Translations under genes and position numbers: made by a program | Notes under the pieces: generated by a model | Database searches by the model: none | What the model saw: only the letters and a program-made list of their open reading frames with translations | Told to the model about the DNA's origin: nothing | Assembly (NCBI RefSeq): GCF_016808335.1 | Contig: NC_053153.1 | Span: 29,581,590-29,645,589 of the forward strand | DNA from: Panicum virgatum | Lineage: Eukaryota > Streptophyta > Magnoliopsida > Poales > Poaceae | Length of the DNA: 64,000 nt | Direction of reading: 5' to 3' | Part shown: in pieces, positions 53,542 through 64,000 of the stretch | How positions within the stretch are numbered: the stretch's first letter is position 1 | Layout: every line of letters begins with the position of its first letter

Positions 53542-56500
53542 GTGAACTACAAAGCCGGTGGAAAACATTGGTTACTTGATAGCGGTTGCTCTCAACATAT
53601 GACCGGCAATGATAGCATGTTCACCACTCTTGAAGACCCCGGCGATCATGAACATGTCACCTATGGTGATAACTCAAGGGGGAAAGTCTTAGGTTTGGGT
53701 AGAATAGCTATTTCTAAAGATTTATCTATTTCTAATGTCTTGTTTATAGAAGCACTTAGTTTTAACCTTATATCTATTGCTCAATTATGTGATCTTGGAC
53801 TAACGTGTACCTTTGACAATAATGGTGTTGTAGTAACTCTTGAAGAAGACAAATCATTGGTATTCATGGGGTTTAGGCATGGCAACATTTACTTGGTGTA
53901 TTTTTCTTCAAAGCAAACAAGCTCAATAACATGCCTCTTCATTAAGTCGTCTCTTGGGTGGCTTTGGCATAGAAGAATTGCTCATATTGGCATGAGCAAC
54001 CTCAAGAAAGCCCACAAGAGAGGGATGATCACCGGCTTGAAGGACGTCACTTTTAACAAGAACAAGTTATGTAAAGCATGTCAAGCCGGAAAGCAAGTTG
54101 CAACACATCATCCCAACAAGACGATGTTGTCTACCTCCAAGCCGCTCGAGCTACTACACATGGATCTTTTTGGTCCAACTACATACAAGAGCATTGGTGG
54201 TAACCTCTATTGCCTAGTAATCGTTGATGATTTCTCACGTTATACTTGGGTCATGTTTCTAGGCGATAAGGGTGAAACTCCGGAAGTCTTCAAGACATTT
54301 GCAAGAAGAGCTCAAAGGGAGTACAACTCCCCAATTGTGAAGATCCTGAGTGACAACGGGACCGAGTTCAAGAATATGAAGATTGAAGAATGGTTCGATG
54401 AAGAAGGCATCAAGCATGAGTTCTCCGCCACCTACACGCCTCAACAAAATGGAGTGGTGGAAAGAAAGAACAAGACACTCATCACTCTAGCAAGAGCAAT
54501 GTTGGATGACTACGGCACGTCCGAGAAGTTTTGGGTAGAATCAATCAACACGGCGTGTCATACATCCAACCGAGTGTATCCCCACCGACTCCTCAAGAAA
54601 ACTCCATATGAGCTCATCACCGGGAAGAAACCAAATATATCCTACTTTCGAGTCTTTGGTTGCAAATGCTTCATCTATAAGAAGAAAATGCTCGGTAAGT
54701 TTGAGAGTAGATGTGATGAAGGTTTCTTTCTTGGTTATGCATCAAACTCCAAAGCATATAGAGTATTCAATCAAACCTCCGGGTTAGTTGAAGAAACATG
54801 TGATGTGGAGTTTGATGAATCTAATGGCTCCCAAGAGGAGGTTGTTGGCTATGACAATGTAGGTGATGAGGAGATTGATGAAGCTTTGAAGAATATGTCC
54901 ATTGGGGATATCAAGCCAGAAGAGGTGCATGAAGATAATGATCAAGGAGGAGGACCTTCCTCATCTACACCAAGTACCTCCATAGCACCCCAAATGGATG
55001 AAGATCAAGAAAAAGATGATCCACAACCTCAAGAAAATGTGCCAACGCCAACACCCCAAGTCCAAGAACAAGAAGAGCAAAATGTTCCACCACAAGCACA
55101 AGTCACCCATGATCCACCCCAACAAGCATCCACGCATGTACCGCTAGTGAAGCATGGTCGCATCTCCAAGGATCATCCAATTGGTCAAATCATTGGTAGT
55201 CCTTCCAAGGGAGTAAGAACTCGCTCTAAGCATGCTTCATTTTTCGAATATTACTCGTTTATTTCTTGTATTGAACCCACTAGCATAGAGGAAGCACTTG
55301 AGGACTCGGATTGGGTAATGGCCATGCAAGAAGAATTGAACAACTTCACCCGCAATGAAGTTTGGGTCCTCGAAGCTCCTCCGAAAGACAAGAACATCAT
55401 TGGCACTAAGTGGGTCTTCCAAAACAAGCAAGATGAACATGGGGTGGTGATACGCAACAAAGCAAGACTTGTGGCAAAAGGGTTCTCTCAAGTCGAAGGT
55501 TTGGATTTTGGTGAAACTTTTGCTCCGGTCGCAAGACTTGAAGCTATCCGCATCCTTCTTGCTTACTCTTCACATCATAATATTAAGTTATATCAAATGG
55601 ATGTGAAAAGTGCATTCTTAAATGGCGCAATTAACGAACTTGTTTATGTTGAGCAACCTCCCGGGTTTGAAGATCCGAGGAATCCTAACCATGTTTATAG
55701 GTTGCACAAGGCACTCTATGGGCTCAAACAAGCTCCAAGGGCTTGGTATGAGAGGCTTCGTGACTTCCTAATCATGCAAGGCTTCAAGATCGGGAGAGTG
55801 GACACCACTTTGTTCACAAAAGATGTCAACGAGGATCTTTTCATTTGTCAAATTTATGTTAACGATATTATCTTTGGCTCAACTAATGATTCACTAAGCC
55901 ATGAGTTTGCTACCATGATGTCTAGGGAATTCGAGATGTCCATGATTGGCGAATTGACCTTCTTCCTTGGTTTTCAAGTCAAACAATTGAAGGAAGGGAC
56001 ATTCATCCATCAAGAAAAGTATACTAAAGATATCTTGAAGAAGTTCAAGATGGATGAGTGCAAGCCAATCAAGACACCCATGGCAACCAATGGGCATCTC
56101 GACTTAGATGTGGACGGTAAACCAGTTGATCAATCCCTCTATCGTTCTATGATAGGGTCTTTGCTTTACCTTACTGCATCTAGGCCCGATATAATGTTTA
56201 GTGTGTGCTTGTATGCCCGCTTTCAAACAAACCCAAAGGAATCACACCTCTTGGCTGTGAATAGGATCCTTCGGTATCTCAAGCACACCCCAAGCATAGG
56301 CTTGTGGTACCCCAAAGGCGCTAGCTTAGATCTCTAGGGATACTCGGATTCGGATTTTGCCGGAAGCCGTGTGGATCGCAAGAGTACCTCCGGGGGTTGC
56401 CACTTGCTTGGGCGTTCTCTAGTTTCTTGGTCGAGTAAGAAGCAAAATTCCGTGGCTTTGTCCACCGCAGAAGCGGAATATATAGCGGCCGGTGCATGTT

Positions 56501-56808
56501 GTGCCCAAATCCTATATATGAAGCAAACCCTTTTGGACTTTGGTGTGAAACTAGATAGGATACCACTCCTTTGTGACAATGAAAGTGCCGTAAAAATTGC
56601 CAAAAATCCGGTTCAACACTCTCGCACAAAGCACATTGATATTCGCCATCACTTCTTGCGTGATCACGAAGCTAAAGGAGACATATCTCTTCAAGGTGTG
56701 AGATCCGAGGAGCAATTGGCGGATATTTTCACAAAACCATTAGACGAGAGTACTTTTGTTAGGCTAAGGAATGAGCTCAATGTGTTAGATGCGGCAAACA
56801 TCATGTAA
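53542..56808 (+). pseudogene. pol: Copia pol: protease, integrase, RT, RNase H
   Basis: A 931-codon frame to TAG at 56335-56337, then a further in-frame 157 codons to 56808. Protease motif [13 protein letters not shown] (active Asp at residue 13). Integrase zinc region [10 protein letters not shown]...CKACQAGK and catalytic triad Asp208, Asp271 (DNGTEF), Glu307 (GVVERKN) with the canonical 35-residue D-E spacing. RT from about residue 600 ([35 protein letters not shown]). The RT catalytic motif is YVND at residues 772-775 instead of YVDD: codon AAC at 55861-55863, so a metal-binding Asp is missing. RNase H after the stop has DSDFAG, STAEAEYIAA and CDNESAVKI. The N-to-D loss and the stop make it inactive. 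Confidence 0.94.
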
Positions 56809-57429
56809 GTTGGCTTGTCATATAGAAAAATGCATACATATAGGACACTTGTCTAACCATGGTAAGATAGTGATGAGCAAGGGTTTAGCTAGAGGTGGTG
56901 GTCCACTTGTTTTCCTCTAGGCTTGTAGAAAGGCTCATCATGAAGAAGCTTCCTGTGGGTTCAAACTTGACAAGTAGAATTTAAATTCGTGTTATGCATT
57001 TCTTGTCATATAGATGTGCACTTCATGTTTATCTTTCTTTCGCATGTGGTTGTAGCTTGCACCATCATTGCATGCGTAAGGGTCACAAAGGGGACCACTT
57101 GATGAAAATGAGACTTGTTTCATATACAAGATCTTAATTCATGAAAAGTGAAAAGAGCAAAGTGTTAGGTGCGTTATTGCCTAGTGAGTCATGTCATGAT
57201 GAGTTTGAAGCTCTCTATCTTCAATATTCCTATGACATGGCTCATACATTTTATTTGGTGCTTTGTCTCGTGTTGCGGCTTTTCCTTGTGTTCAAAAAGA
57301 AAACTATTTAAGCTAGTGTGCTATCCTAAGTATTTTAAGGGGTAAAGTCGCCTATGCAAGTCCATTAACTTGAGTTTAGTTGAATTTTATAAGTTTATTG
57401 GACTTAGCATAGAAGAGTGAGCTGAGTGA
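56809..57429 (+). other. Non-coding spacer after copia pol
   Basis: AT-rich spacer between RNase H and the third gene region, with no open frame or motif that I recognise. Copia elements of the SIRE group have a long region here. Confidence 0.5.
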
Positions 57430-57765
57430 GGGTTTTTGGGTTCACCGGTTAAACCGACGCTTAAAAGGATTTAACCCATCGGTTTAACCGGCGTTACTAA
57501 GTTTCTATCTCAGCTCAGTCAAAACCAGGCGTTCAACCGGCGTATACAAAAGTCACAGCATCGGATCAACCGGTGAACGTAACTCAGATCTGACCTAGCA
57601 ATCAACCGGTGTTAGCAGCGTTCAACCGGCGAGTTCAAGTTGCATATCGTCGGATCAACCGGCGTTCAGATGAATTTCTGCTAGAGTCTTGGGTGAACTG
57701 AACCGATGCAATCAACCGGCGTTCTAAACCTAAGCATCGGTTTAACCGGCGTTAAGAAAAATCGC
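57430..57765. repeat. CCGGTTAAACCG-type palindrome array within copia
   Basis: The same style of motif as in this element's LTR (CACCGGTTAAACCGACG, CATCGGTTTAACCGGCG, ATCGGATCAACCGG) is repeated about nine times in an internal, non-LTR position just upstream of the third gene. The parallel with the LTR array suggests a second regulatory region; this is inference. Confidence 0.8.
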
Positions 57766-58151
57766 AGGGCCCACTTGTCATATATGTGTCTTGCTCGTGC
57801 CGCCGTCCTCTCTTCCTTCTCCGTTTTCGCCTGTTTTCTTGCCAACTCGCACCGCCGCCGCTCGATCCGCCACGCCGCCATCGCCGCTCCACGCCACCAG
57901 CACTCACGCACCGCCGCGCCCTCGCTCGTCCATGCCGCCGCCGCGCGCAGCCTGCGCCACCGCTCCGCTCCACTCCAGTGCCACCCGTGCACCACCGCTG
58001 CCAACGCCTGTGCGTCGCCACCACTGTGTGCCTCCGCATCACTGCCTCGCGCTCAGCACCGTCCACGCAGCAGCACGCCCACGCTGCAGCCGCAGCCGCA
58101 GCACCTTCTCGCCAAGCGCTCGCTAAGTGTTCGACAGATTACCTGATCGAG

Positions 58152-60687
58152 ATGGGTCGCGAGAAGAGGAAGGGAAAGGAAGTTGTGGTCGAGAAGCCTG
58201 TCCGCAAGCGGACCCGAGCAGAGAGGGAGGCCGAGAGGGCCGAGATGGTGGCCAAGGCTGCCGAGGAGCAGGCGTCAGGCCGTGCCCGTCCGTTCGCGAT
58301 CAGGGAGCAGCCAGCCAGGGGCAGAGGCAGAGGCAGAGGCCGAGGTATGGGCAGAGTTCGAGGTGCCAGGGCCACCAGGGCCACTACACAGCAGACCGAG
58401 GGTGATTCGTCTGAGGGGGAGCCGGCAGCTGTAGAGTCAGATGCAGATTCAGATGCAGCACAGTCAGAGGAGTCTCAGGGGCAGAGTACTCAGGGGTCAC
58501 CGACTCCACGACGTTCTGGCCGCACTCGGCAGACGTCCCCAGCAGCAGAGACTTCGCCAGCGACCGAGCGTCGCACTGGACCGAGGACACGAGGAGGTCA
58601 CCAGCCACAGGAGCCTCGCAGGTCCGCAGCAGCAGCAGTAGCAGCCCGTAGAGCTGAGGCCCTAGAGGCCGAGCGCGCAGTGTTTCGTATGGACACTATT
58701 GTGCGTCTGGAGCCAAGTGTGCTGCTCCAGAACTTGACCAAGGCCAATGCGGCGAAGGTCAAGAGGCTCAGGTGGAGTGTGTCAGAGGAGGACTGGTTCC
58801 CTGTGACCCGTGACAGCAGGGTCGACCGTAGATTCTGGACACTTCTATAGGCCAGCTTCTATGAGACCTACCAGAGGCGAGGGCACAGGATCTTCCTGCA
58901 CAGAGTGCTCGACTGGGTCTCCCTAAGGACAGTCGCAGGGGGAGCAGATGTCAGAGAGCATTTTGCTCACTTCAGAGGCCTGCCCAAGTTACTTCAGATA
59001 GACCAGAACAGGTATATAGAGGACTGGGTCAGAGTATTCTATGCCACAGTCTGGATCGCTCCTGAGCGCAGAGCCGTACACTTCGTGTTTGGAGGCCAGG
59101 TCTTTGGTCTGTCCAGGGCGACGATAGCAGGGATACTTGGAGTTGATTTGGTTGATGTCTCCCTGCACGAGATGGTATATGGAGACGTAGATCCACCGCG
59201 CAGAGCTATGATTGGCGGGATTGCACCTTCTCACGAGGCGATCTCTCAGTCCTTCCGCCAGCCGTTTCCAACGTCGTATGCCAGAGTTCCCAGCTTGCTG
59301 ACCCCAGAGGCGTACGCTATTCACATGGCACTCCGGAGGACTCTGTTACCGCGGAGTGGCTACCCACAGGGGTTTACAGGTCTGCAGCAGCTACTACTTC
59401 TTCACATACTCACGAGCCATTTGACATTGTTGACTTCATTTTGGCTGAGATCGAGGATGCGATCACTGACGGGATGGGTGTTGTACGTCATTTTCCTTAT
59501 GCTCACTAGATTAGCTATATCTATTCTATGATTGTGCCAGCTGAGTCACTTGTCAGTGTAGTGTACCGTCAGGATGAGGCTCCCCGGTTCCCAGTTTACC
59601 GTCCGACAGCTCCCCAGGACCGGAGGAGGGGCAGACAGGCAGAGAGAGCTGCCATGGCACAGTTGTCACCTGAGGCACAGGCTCGAGTAGCACAGGAGGA
59701 CGAGGCACTTCTGGCAGCCGAGGCACAGCTTCCCGGAGGAGATGATGAGATACACTGGTCTGAGCTTGAGTCAGACTCCTTCGAGGACGTCGAGTACTTT
59801 CCTGCAGCCCCAGCTAGTCACGACCACGAGGCAGGGGGGGTCCAGAGAGCCAGCTCCAGAGTCACCAGCAGCTGCTACAGTCATAGAGTCCCAGGTGACT
59901 CAGCCGTCCGAGCTTACCTCTCTCCTACAGCAGCTTGTCACTTAGCAGAGAGAGGATCGGATCGCACAGGAGGAGGTCAGGAGAGCCCATGAGGCTCAGC
60001 TAGCAGCCATTCAGAGAGAGGCTGCCCAAGAGCATGCTGCAGCAGAGGAGCGTTTTGTCAGGCTCATTGATAGAGTTTCACAGAGGACAGACGCTCAGTT
60101 CCAGCAGATGCAGCAGGGCATGATGGCGATGTTCGGGATGATTACACAGCTTTACACTCACACCGGACTCGCCCCACAGCAGCCAGGACAGCCAGGACTT
60201 TAGGGTGGTGGAGCACCTCAGCTTGCAGTCACTCCAGCTCCAGCCCCTAATGCAGCTCCAGCTACTACAGCGACACCGGAGACCACATTCTCGATGTCCG
60301 CACTCCTTGGGTCTGCCGGTCGTCCGCTCTTCTCACCACTGCCAGCGACTACACTCTTCCAGGACTCACCGTCGGCAGTTCAGTCAGTCGCCCTCCCCGT
60401 TGCACCATAGACACTACCTTCAGGGGAGGAGGAGAGGGGTCCATACTTCAGCAGTCGACACAGCCGGCAGCTTCAGCACTCACTACTTCAGACGTTGACA
60501 CTTCTTCTGCAGAGCCGGTTACCACGTCTACGGACCCTCTTCCGGGCAGTGCCAGTACAAGAGCCTCCACGACAGCTACACCCCCAGTTAGCTCCGACCA
60601 GCAGCTCCCATCCGTCACTGAGGGCTCTCCGTCCAACGACGATGATCCGGACCGCTTCCTCGCCGTACCTCGACAGCCGGATCAGTA
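58152..60687 (+). pseudogene. Third gene of the copia element, decayed
   Basis: The likely start is MGREKRKGKEVVVEKPVRKR at 58152. Order: a very basic Arg/Gly-rich N-terminus (RGRGRGRGMGRVRG, near 58315-58365) with nuclear-signal character; an acidic/Ser-rich stretch; a globular middle (FRGLPKLLQIDQNRYIEDW, FGLSRATIAGILGVDL) resembling, as I recall it, the 'putative plant transposon protein' domain; a coiled coil (EEVRRAHEAQLAAIQREA..., about 59975-60100); and a Pro/Ser/Thr-rich tail. Stops at 58848-58850, about 59508 and 60201-60203, and a frameshift near 59390-59420, break it. It occupies the position of the env-like ORF of some SIRE elements, but I see no signal peptide or membrane segments in the intact-looking parts. 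Function unknown. Confidence 0.6.
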
Positions 60688-60985
60688 GCTCGCCTTTTTG
60701 GTGCTTTGATGCCAAAGGGGGAGAGAGTTAGGGGGAGTTGGAGTCAGGGGGAGGGTAGAGTTAGAGAGAGCTCGTAGTTATAGGTCTTTGATGTTTTATA
60801 TCTCATTTGATGTTAGTTCATGGATATGTACATTTGACTCTTGAGTATGCTGTGGTTTGAGACATATCTATGGATTTCGTTTGAGCCGTTGAGCTCTTTG
60901 GTTCTCTTTCGAGTTTGCTTGTGTTTAATCCTATTTTATCTTTCTCGCTCTCTCGTTATTTATGTTTGTGTTGTCATCAATCACC

Positions 60986-60999
60986 AAAAAAGGGGAGAT
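60986..60999 (+). promoter_or_regulatory. Copia polypurine tract
   Basis: AAAAAAGGGGAGAT immediately precedes the 3' LTR start (TGTAAGC, 61000) and is the expected plus-strand primer site. The spacer between the third gene and this tract (60688-60985) holds no other feature. Confidence 0.85.
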
Positions 61000-62673
61000 T
61001 GTAAGCATCTAGGCCCTCTAGGTATGTTTCGGTGATTAATGACAACCATTATTGTGACTAATGAGTTTGTGCAGCTTAATGAATCATTATCGCTCATTTG
61101 GTCATACGTCAAAAGAGGCCCCTCAATTCCATTATTCAAAAAGGCGATCTCGGTATTCAACTCTAATATATAACAAGACTAAGGATATTTCTAGTCCTAA
61201 GTGTCGTAAGGTTGAGAAGGACACTTAGGTTAGTATAGGTTTTATAGTTTTGTAGTGATCGCACTATTAAGAGGGGTTAAGGTCAAGTAACTTGAGCATG
61301 GACATGGTCATTTGAAAATGGATGCACACTATGGTCACTTAGGTTCCTAGAAGTTCAAATAAGTGGTTTTCAACTTATATCTCAAGAATATTTGGATTTC
61401 ACTCAAGACTCAAATCAAAAAAGACAAAATCAGAAAAAGTCTATACACCGGTTTAACCAACGCTTCCATTTTTCTATACGTCGGTTAAACGCAGTCAGCA
61501 AAGTCTGGACAGGTTCTATACACTGGTTAAACCGATGTTGTTTGAATTAACGTCGGTGCATTAGTCCAGAGTTGGTTTTTCCAGAGTATTTCAAGTTCAA
61601 TACACCGGTTAAACCGATGCTGTTTGAAATGAGATGTCGGTGCAATTGACCAGTGAGATGGTTTGTCCAGGGATTTCAGAAGATGTACTCACCGGTTAAA
61701 CCGATGATGGTTTTGAGTTAACATTGGTGCAGTTGTCCAGAGACTTGGTTTTTCAGTTGATCAATGGATAACTACACTCACCGGTTAAATCGATGATACG
61801 TCGGTTAATCTACCCAAGTTGTAACGGCTAGTTTTCAGAATGGGCAGTTTACATTCATCGGTTAAACCGACGATGGCTATTGGAGGTACGTCGGATTAAC
61901 CGGTGCTAAGCAGTTTTCTGGCAGGTTTTCTCCAACGGCTCTATTCGTGTGAGCTGCCTATATATACCCCTCCAATGGATCATTTTGCACACTCTTAACA
62001 CCAGGCAACATTCATACACTCATATATTGTTGAGAGCCACCTTGAGCTTCATCTTTCACACATTTGTTCATTCAATCATTCAACAAGCAAGACTAAGGAC
62101 TTGAGTAGAGAGAAGCTTGTGTGCATCTGTTCTTGGTGATCGGTTCTTGCTCATGTGAAGGCTCTAGCTTGTTACTCTTGGTGATTGGCAGCACCTAGGC
62201 GATCTTGGTGATTGAAGGTGTTTCTTCCGGAGCTTGCCAAGGATTATGGGAGCCCGAAGAAGGTTGTACGTGGCTTGAGCTCCACCACGCCGGGATGGTG
62301 AACGGAGACTCTTAGTGAGCGCCCAAGTCTCGGTGACATGGGAGATGACAAGACTCTTAGTGAGTGTCACAATGTGGATTAGGGGTGTGTGCCAATACAT
62401 CGACACCACGGGAAAAAATCTGGTTGTCTCTTGCCCACTCTTTCTTTTCAAGCACTTACTTTCTTGAAATTATTCATGTGCTTGACCTCAGAGATCATAA
62501 CTTAGCTCTACCTTGCTTAGTTTCATATCTTTGGTACCTTGTGTAGTTTGCTTAAGTTAGCCGGTTGGTGAATTGAGCCTTACTAGCATTGCATAGGTTA
62601 AGGTTGCTTTAATTGTTTTAGAAATTTGAAAAAGGCCCAATTCACCCTCCCTCTTGGTCCATCGATCCTTACA
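61000..62673 (+). repeat. Copia 3' LTR, complete
   Basis: A 1674-bp LTR, TGTAAGCATCTAGGCCC to CGATCCTTACA. It carries the same palindromes as the 5' LTR, several of them decayed by C-to-T or G-to-A changes (for example ACCAACG for ACCGACG). Most visible differences between the two LTRs are transitions, as expected of methylated DNA. Confidence 0.95.
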
Positions 62674-63125
62674 ATGTGTTCTATCTTCCCTACACCGGTC
62701 AGACCGGTCTACCTAGCACTATATCGATTCAATGTAGCAGAACCGGTCAGACCGGTAACAAGGACCGGTCAGACCGGTATGTGCCCAGAATTGAAACTCA
62801 GTGTTAAGTCTGATCTGACAAACCTCCCAAACAAATTCCCAAATGCACGTTTCAAATTAATGAATGATATGGTGCATGAGTATCCAAGTCGTCCTCCAAA
62901 TGCAACCGAAAGAAAATGCAATTAACATGATGCATGGACGTCTTGTGGTACCCTTCCCAATAAAAACTACACCTCTATTCACGAGTCGATCACTTAACAT
63001 ATATAGGGCTTATAACGAATAATCCCCCCCATACTACTAAATTACTTTCACCCTAAGTCAGAAATTCGTTTTTAATTTGTAATTTCTGAAAACTAGACAT
63101 GCTCGTACCACCCCCGATGCGTTTC
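62674..63125 (-). other. Gypsy leader, outer part
   Basis: Non-coding gypsy sequence between the primer-binding site and gag, cut by the copia insertion at 62673/62674. Its end near 62694-62785 holds four ACCGGTCAGACCGGT-type palindromes like those in the LTR. No open frame is credible. Confidence 0.75.
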
Positions 63126-63138
63126 GGCTCTGATACCA
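63126..63138 (-). promoter_or_regulatory. Gypsy primer-binding site (initiator Met-tRNA type)
   Basis: On the minus strand TGGTATCAGAGCC lies 2 bp inside the 5' LTR end (63141). This fixes the orientation of the gypsy element and shows that the LTR at 63141-64000 is its 5' LTR. Confidence 0.92.
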
Positions 63139-63140
63139 GC

Positions 63141-64000
63141 TGTGACGGAACCGCCAAATTAAAACTCTAAATTAAGCGTAATGGCCGTCATTTGAACACA
63201 TCGGGCGCATTAGCTTAATGGCTTAATTTGGCGATCCTTTCTCAACCCACGGCTCGATCGAAACATCACCGGTAGTCCCACGCGAAGGTGGGCGCAGATG
63301 GTACAAGCACGACAAAATACTTACATATACATACACAACATGATCTTGGAACATTTAGTTTTACAACCGGGTTCAAATATACAAAGGAGAGTATAATTTA
63401 CAGAACTTTACAAAAGGGGGTAGCCAAGTTCAAATGGAAAAGAGACTACAACCACACGACTTCATATAGTTCTGCCTTTACACAACCGGTCAGACCGGTT
63501 AACCTAACCGGTCAGACCGGTCCAGCTTGGACCAAAACCCTAAATACCGGTCAGACCGGTACACTAACCGGTTAGACCGGTCTACACAAAAACTGAGGAG
63601 CTGCACACTCAGCCCTCAAGTGTGCACTCCACCGACTCCCTAACTTAAGGGTCTCGCTCCACCACCTCCCACCCCTCTGCATTCCGGCGGATGAATTTGA
63701 TACAGCAGGGGCAGAAGTCAATGTCCGGTTGTTCTGAAATATTGGTGGCAACAAACCCTGAGTAACTAATACTCAGCAAGTCTTACCCGACTATTGGGTA
63801 TACTTAGCCCACATATCTAGACATGCAAGGCTGTCTGGCTGGTGGATTTGTTTTGCAGAAAAGATTCTCTAAAGTGGATCCTTATTTTCAATATTTTAGC
63901 TCTAGGTTCTATATAGATTAACATAATCTAATGTTTGCACAAACCAAATAGAGCAACCATGGTATTAAGTTACAATTCAAAGTAGATCTCAACATATCCA
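63141..64000 (-). repeat. Gypsy 5' LTR, partial (window edge)
   Basis: The first 860 bp match 42272 to about 43131, including the ACCGGTCAGACCGGT cluster (63486-63585). The rest lies beyond the window, so LTR length and target duplication (CTTTT expected from the left side, 42267-42271) cannot be checked here. Confidence 0.95.

Larger units (their letters stand above)
50019..62673 (+). mobile_element. SIRE-type Ty1/copia element nested in the gypsy leader
   Basis: LTRs at about 50019-51651 and 61000-62673, a primer-binding site after the 5' LTR, gag, pol (protease, integrase, RT, RNase H, in copia order), a third gene region and a polypurine tract. The LTRs differ at about 50 of 1640 positions by eye (about 3%). 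With the often-used grass rate of 1.3e-8 per site per year that suggests an insertion on the order of a million years ago. The right flank (62674 on) is gypsy leader. The left flank was replaced by the LINE, so no target duplication can be checked. Confidence 0.93.
42272..64000 (-). mobile_element. Chromovirus-type Ty3/gypsy element, interrupted, runs off window
   Basis: A minus-strand LTR retrotransposon. The 3' LTR is at 42272-45030, pol/gag at 45060-49541, and the leader with primer-binding site and start of the 5' LTR at 62674-64000. Everything from 49549 to 62673 is later insertion (LINE and copia). Domain order is gag, protease, RT, RNase H, integrase, chromodomain, with pol order as in Ty3/gypsy. 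A C-terminal chromodomain-like frame suggests the Tekay/Del group. The visible LTR parts differ at roughly 30 of 860 positions by eye, so the insertion is not very recent. Confidence 0.93.

Noticed and set aside
57786..58151. Cys/Arg/His-rich extension upstream of the third copia gene
   Set aside because: The frame is open but its composition is that of GC-rich leader (CGCCGC runs). The start at 58152 is better because protein-like sequence begins there.

Overview
This window is intergenic DNA from a grass (Poaceae) nuclear genome and consists almost entirely of nested transposable elements. The grass assignment rests on the element families: Stowaway and Tourist MITEs, an Ac/Ds-type hAT element, CACTA elements with TNP2/TNP1 genes, a tRNA-derived SINE with a LINE-like tail, a SIRE-type copia element, and a chromodomain gypsy element whose LTR starts TGTAACACC. 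I see no intact host gene. The species cannot be fixed from sequence alone. All calls come from reading the sequence; no database search was run.

Layout. 1-10128: small DNA elements and GC-rich islands. These are a Harbinger-like element (30-2656) that may contain a solo LTR, a GC-rich tandemly duplicated island (2730-4520), a Stowaway MITE (4767-6361) split by a 1.3-kb Ds-like hAT element (4898-6233, exact 8-bp target duplication), a SINE with a 15-bp target duplication (7556-7842), and another GC-rich repeated island (8540-9150). 10129-20902: a complete but decayed CACTA element (CACTA-1, target duplication CCT) with TNP2 and TNP1-ULP1 genes. 21530-24762: a second SINE of the same family, split by a 2.95-kb non-autonomous CACTA element (21679-24632, target duplication CAC) that carries an antisense AP2/ERF (DREB-type) fragment. 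25321-26696: a collapsed copia element. 27704-27991: a Tourist MITE. 28489-29332: a GC-rich insertion with a 10-bp target duplication. 29529-42056: a second complete CACTA element (CACTA-2) of a different subfamily, with the same gene order.

42272-64000: a minus-strand chromovirus-type gypsy element. Its 3' LTR, pol and gag are at 42272-49541; its leader, primer-binding site and the first part of its 5' LTR reappear at 62674-64000. A 12.6-kb copia element (about 50019-62673) sits in the gypsy leader. A 5'-truncated LINE (49549-about 50018) has replaced the left copia/gypsy junction.

How the parts relate. In each CACTA element, TNP2 (transposase) and TNP1-ULP1 (DNA-binding protein plus Ulp1-like cysteine protease) have separate upstream leaders, and each leader follows an array of hairpin repeats. 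One array is at the element's 5' end; the other lies inside the element between the two genes. The copia element has gag, pol and a third decayed gene between pol and the 3' LTR. Every large coding region carries stops or frameshifts, so nothing here looks autonomous now. The points most worth following are the internal CACTA arrays, the recurrent ACCGGT-type imperfect palindromes in unrelated LTRs, the third copia gene, and the captured AP2 fragment.
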